Source: Castellaniella sp. S9 (GTDB lineage: Bacteria; Pseudomonadota; Gammaproteobacteria; Burkholderiales; Burkholderiaceae_B). Taken from it: 64,000 bases of DNA. Numbering within the stretch: the stretch's first letter is position 1; the number at the start of each line of letters is the position of its first letter. Location of the stretch: contig NZ_JAPFGD010000002.1 of assembly GCF_027257175.1 (NCBI RefSeq), positions 1 through 64,000 on the forward strand, read 5' to 3'. This document shows, in pieces, positions 61,228-64,000 of this stretch. The notes under the pieces are model-generated. The model was not told the DNA's origin, did not search any database, and saw nothing but the letters and a program-made list of their open reading frames with translations. The translations under genes were made by a program, and so were the position numbers.

Positions 61228-62018
61228 GTGGCGCATCCCGCCGCGCGCACGGTCGTCGCCTCCCCGACGGGCTGGCTTGCGGACGTCTCGTCCAGGCCGA
61301 AGCCCAGCCGCACCGCCCGGGCCTGCATCAGTGTCCCGGTGGTCTGGTAGACCCAGGCGTCGTCGCGCAAGGCGTGCGCGCGCTGCAGCGGGAACTCGTG
61401 GACCATGCGGCCCGGATCCGGCGCCATCATGACGATGCGGTCGGCCAGGCGCACGGCCTCCATCAGGTCATGGGTGATCATCAGCACGGCGGTGCCGCGC
61501 GCATCGATCTCGCCGCGCAGGTGGCGATACAGGGTGAGCTTCAAGCCCACGTCCAGGGCCGAGAAGGGCTCGTCGAGCAGCAGCAGGTCGGGCTCGATGG
61601 CCAGGGCGCGGCCCAGGGCCACGCGGCTTTGCATGCCGCCGGAGAGCTCCTGCGGATACTTGCGCAAGTCGTCCGCATCCAGGCCCAGTGCGCGGGCCAG
61701 TCCCGCCGCCCGCGCACGGCGCGCGGGGGCGGCCATGCCTTGGGCCTTGAGACCCAGGGCGATGTTGTCGATCGCGTTTTTCCAGGGCATCAGGCGCGCC
61801 TGCTGGAACATGCAGGCGATGTTGCGGAACTGATTGTCGATCACGCCCTCGGAAGGGACCAGCAAACCGGCGACGAGGTGCAGCAGGGTGCTCTTGCCGC
61901 AGCCCGAGGGGCCGACCAGGGCCAGTGTCTGGCCGGCGGGCAGGCGCAGGCCCACCCCGGACAGGACCTCGGTGAGGCCGTAGCGGTGCGTCAGGCCCTC
62001 GATGCGCAGCCGGCTCAC
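61224..62018 (-). CDS. NitT/TauT-family ABC ATPase
   Basis: The GTG at 62018 overlaps the permease stop (GTGA). The 264-residue ATPase has Walker A VGPSGCGKSTLLHLVAGL, the SsuB/TauB-type CMFQQARLMPWKNAIDNI, signature LSGGMQSRVALGRALAIEPDLLLLDEPFSALDV and the H-loop ITHDLMEAVRLADRI. It powers an importer of the nitrate/sulfonate/taurine type; ligand unknown. Confidence 0.9.
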   Translation of the reverse strand: MSRLRIEGLTHRYGLTEVLSGVGLRLPAGQTLALVGPSGCGKSTLLHLVAGLLVPSEGVIDNQFRNIACMFQQARLMPWKNAIDNIALGLKAQGMAAPARRARAAGLARALGLDADDLRKYPQELSGGMQSRVALGRALAIEPDLLLLDEPFSALDVGLKLTLYRHLRGEIDARGTAVLMITHDLMEAVRLADRIVMMAPDPGRMVHEFPLQRAHALRDDAWVYQTTGTLMQARAVRLGFGLDETSASQPVGEATTVRAAGCAT

Positions 62019-62839
62019 GAGACCCTCCAGCGCTCGACGGTGCGCTTGAGCGGCTCGAGACACAGGTACTCGAAGGCGAGCAGCAGGCCCAGCACGGCCA
62101 GGATCCAGCCCATGGAGGTCGGCGTGTCCAGTTGCGCGCGCGATACCGCCAGTGCGGCGCCGACGCCGTCGGCGGTGGTCAGCAGTTCCGCCATGACGAC
62201 GACCTTCCAGGAGGCGCCCAGGGCCGTGACCCAGGAGGGAAACAGGTACGAGGCCATGTGCGGCAGGTACAAGTCGGTGAGCGTCATGCGCCAGGGCAGG
62301 CGATAGGCGCGCGCCATGTCGCGCAGGCTGCCGTCCAGGGTGCGGGCGCCCTGCAACGCGCCCACGAAAACCACCGGCAGGCAGGCGACGAAGACCGTGA
62401 ACACCGGCGTGGCGTCGCCCATGCCGAACCACAACATCGCCAGCACCAGCCAGGCGATCGGCGGCATGCCCAGCAGCACCGTGGCCAGTGGCCGCGCGAT
62501 GATGGCCGCCGTCAGCGAGCGGCCGGCGACGAAGCCCAGCAGGCTGCCGACGCTCAGCGCGAGGCCCAGGCCGGTCAACGCGCGCCGGGCCGAGATCGTG
62601 AGTTCGGGACGGGCGTCGCCCTGACCGATCATGGCGGCCAGGCGCTGCAGGGTTTCCAGGGGCCCGGGCAGGATGAGCGAGCCGTAGGCCTGCGCGCCCC
62701 ATTCCCAGACGGCGCAGAACAGCATCAGGCTGGCGATGGCGCCCCAGCCGCTCCAGAGGTAGGCGAGGACCGCGCCCGCCGCGCGCGCCGGGCGGCCGGG
62801 CCGCGCCTCGTCCCCGCGGTCGATGGCGGCCGGGCTCAA
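62015..62839 (-). CDS. NitT/TauT-family ABC permease
   Basis: The TTG at 62839 overlaps the binding-protein stop (TTGA), which matches the other overlaps in this operon and fixes a 274-residue product. The protein has six helices, GWGAIASLMLFCAVWEWGAQAYG at its start and the permease loop EAA-like LPHMASYLFPSWVTALGASWKVVVMAELL. It forms the channel with the ATPase downstream. Confidence 0.85.
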   Translation of the reverse strand: MSPAAIDRGDEARPGRPARAAGAVLAYLWSGWGAIASLMLFCAVWEWGAQAYGSLILPGPLETLQRLAAMIGQGDARPELTISARRALTGLGLALSVGSLLGFVAGRSLTAAIIARPLATVLLGMPPIAWLVLAMLWFGMGDATPVFTVFVACLPVVFVGALQGARTLDGSLRDMARAYRLPWRMTLTDLYLPHMASYLFPSWVTALGASWKVVVMAELLTTADGVGAALAVSRAQLDTPTSMGWILAVLGLLLAFEYLCLEPLKRTVERWRVS

Positions 62840-63876
62840 GCGTAGAACGCCGCGTCGGGCAGTTTGCCGCCCACCAGGCCCGGCTGGTCGGCAAGCAGTT
62901 GCTGGAAGAAGAACTCGAGCTCGGGTCGCGCCTCGCGCGCGCTGGCCAGGTGGCGCACCGAGGCCTGCATGGCATCGGCGACGGCCTCGGGAGTGACCAT
63001 TTCGATGTGGCGGGACACCAGTTCGCCGCAGGCTTGCGGGTTGGCCTCGCACCAGGCCTGCGAGCGGGCATAGGCCTCGCTGACGGCCGTCAGCAGCGCC
63101 GTGTCCTCGCGCGCCTGGCCCAGGGCGGCGATGCCCGCCTGGGGAATGCGCGCCGGGCGCGCGAGCACGCGGCCCCATTCCTCGGTGAGGCTGACGCTGC
63201 GGTAGAGGTCCGGCGCCACCGCCGACAGCGGGAAGGAATGGGTTTTGCGCAAGGCCACCGACACGGCCGGCTCGGCCAGCAGGGCGTGGTCCACCCGCCG
63301 CGTCAGCAGCAGCTGCATGGCGTCCATCGGGGTCGCGACGTAGCGGATCGTGAAGTCTTTCCGGGGATCCAGGCCCTGGCGCCTGGCCAGCAGGCTGAAC
63401 AGGATGTCGGGCATGTCGGCGCGAAAGGGCAGGGCGATCTCCATGCCCCGGAAGTCGGCCAGGGTGCGCATGTCGGGGCTGCGCGAGATCATCCACAACA
63501 TGCCCCACACCGAGACGTTCAGCAGCGTCAGCGGGATGCCGCGGTTATACAGATTGGCGCCGACGTTCGAGGGCACCGCCATGAAGTCGGCCGCGCCGTC
63601 GAGCGCCAGCGCCCGCAACTGGTCGGGGTTGGTCCACAGGTGGAATTCCACGTTCCGGGCCACCGGCGCCAGGGCGCCGGATTCCATCATGTGGATGAAA
63701 GGAAAGGAGACCGTGGCGGGCGGCCCCGACAGCACCAGGCGGTCGCGGGGCCCCTCGGCGGCCAGGGCGCGGGCGGCGGGCGACCCCGCCACGGCGAGGG
63801 CGGGCAGCAGGCCCAGGAGCGCGCGGCGGCGCGGGCGCGGCGCCGCCGGGGCGGTGGGGCGGGGGGAGGCAAACAT
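62836..63876 (-). CDS. NitT/TauT-family ABC substrate-binding protein
   Basis: The 346-residue exported protein has an Arg-rich, Tat-like start (PRRRALLGLLPALAVAGSPAARALA) and the NMT1-like fold: FPFIHMMESGALAPVARNVEFHLW, GAADFMAVPSNVGANLYNRG and TRRVDHALLAEPAVSVAL. It is the first gene of the operon ending in nnrS. The ligand cannot be told. An FNR/DNR-like site lies upstream at 63931-63944. Confidence 0.85.
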   Translation of the reverse strand: MFASPRPTAPAAPRPRRRALLGLLPALAVAGSPAARALAAEGPRDRLVLSGPPATVSFPFIHMMESGALAPVARNVEFHLWTNPDQLRALALDGAADFMAVPSNVGANLYNRGIPLTLLNVSVWGMLWMISRSPDMRTLADFRGMEIALPFRADMPDILFSLLARRQGLDPRKDFTIRYVATPMDAMQLLLTRRVDHALLAEPAVSVALRKTHSFPLSAVAPDLYRSVSLTEEWGRVLARPARIPQAGIAALGQAREDTALLTAVSEAYARSQAWCEANPQACGELVSRHIEMVTPEAVADAMQASVRHLASAREARPELEFFFQQLLADQPGLVGGKLPDAAFYA

Positions 63877-63930
63877 AATTGAGGATTCCTTTCGTTCTCA
63901 ATATTATTTCGCCGATTCCCCGGGGAGCCA

Positions 63931-63944
63931 ATGACTATTGTCAA
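63931..63944 (-). promoter_or_regulatory. FNR/DNR-like site before the ABC-nnrS operon
   Basis: On the minus strand the sequence is TTGAC-AATA-GTCAT, close to the FNR/DNR pattern TTGAT-N4-(A/G)TCAA with two deviations. It lies 55-68 bases upstream of the first start codon, a position compatible with activation at about -41. NnrS genes are commonly controlled by nitric-oxide-sensing regulators of this family. Confidence 0.4.
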
Positions 63945-64000
63945 TGAATAGGGCTGGAACCCCGCGCGCCACGGCCGCATGGCCGCTCAATCATCCGGTG

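Noticed and set aside
63878-63902. Inverted repeat ATTGAG/CTCAAT before the binding-protein start as an operator
   Set aside because: Six-base arms with a 13-base spacer overlapping the ribosome site are weak evidence; the FNR/DNR-like site further upstream is a better candidate.
1-64000. CRISPR arrays, tRNA and rRNA genes
   Set aside because: No regularly spaced repeat-spacer pattern, tRNA cloverleaf or rRNA sequence was seen on reading both strands.

Overview
The window looks like a chromosomal segment of a soil or environmental betaproteobacterium. High GC, strong G/C third-position codon bias, Bordetella/Achromobacter-like proteins and the many tripartite and Liv-type solute importers point to the family Alcaligenaceae. 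This placement is by recognition of protein families, not by a database search. I see no tRNA, rRNA or CRISPR array.

Layout. 1-3190 is a scarred mobile region: the end of an IS21-family element that has cut a HigB-like toxin gene and left its HigA-like antitoxin, an alpha/beta hydrolase, a tiny transcription unit under a LexA-like box, a strong terminator followed by the 5' end of a group IIC intron, and two resolvase-type repeats. 3188-12560 holds a peroxiredoxin and an eight-gene minus-strand operon (atoE-type transporter, acetoacetyl-CoA synthetase, a thiolase-like protein lacking the usual Cys, DUF35 partner, true thiolase, MaoC, MFS, TetR). 12780-15642 holds an orphan antitoxin and a two-gene operon of a MazG-type pyrophosphohydrolase and a GIY-YIG nuclease/DUF2075 helicase/S24 peptidase fusion. 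This operon is the best candidate for an undescribed, probably defensive, system. A metal transporter gene with an internal deletion sits beside it.

16218-29310 carries LysR/cytochrome b561/YceI, a glutathionyl-hydroquinone reductase running into a Liv-type ABC operon, a cNMP-domain SLC13 transporter with a periplasmic binding protein, and an aldo/keto reductase. At 29567-29838 a 272-bp miniature inverted-repeat element with perfect 28-bp ends lies between a DUF5993 gene and a dsbB-like gene. 30426-42004 is one catabolic regulon: IclR regulator, GH88 hydrolase and, convergently, a nine-gene operon (FAH-family protein, TRAP transporter, MaoC, enoyl-CoA hydratase, acyl-CoA dehydrogenase, CoA-transferase, MaoC, Ldh-type dehydrogenase). 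The same 16-bp operator-like sequence lies before both transcription units.

42230-49207 has a diguanylate cyclase and the assimilatory nitrite operon nirC-nirB-nirD-cobA-cysG-like behind a textbook sigma-54 promoter with an NtrC-like site. 49316-57497 has an OPT transporter, a MocR regulator, and a TRAP transporter followed by class II HMG-CoA reductase, which reads as a mevalonate uptake and catabolism operon. 57538-63876 has carbonic anhydrase, a PQQ-type sugar dehydrogenase, YajQ, and an NnrS gene at the end of a NitT/TauT-type ABC operon with an FNR/DNR-like site in front. Many genes in the operons are coupled by 4-base NTGA overlaps, which helped fix start codons (including GTG and TTG starts).
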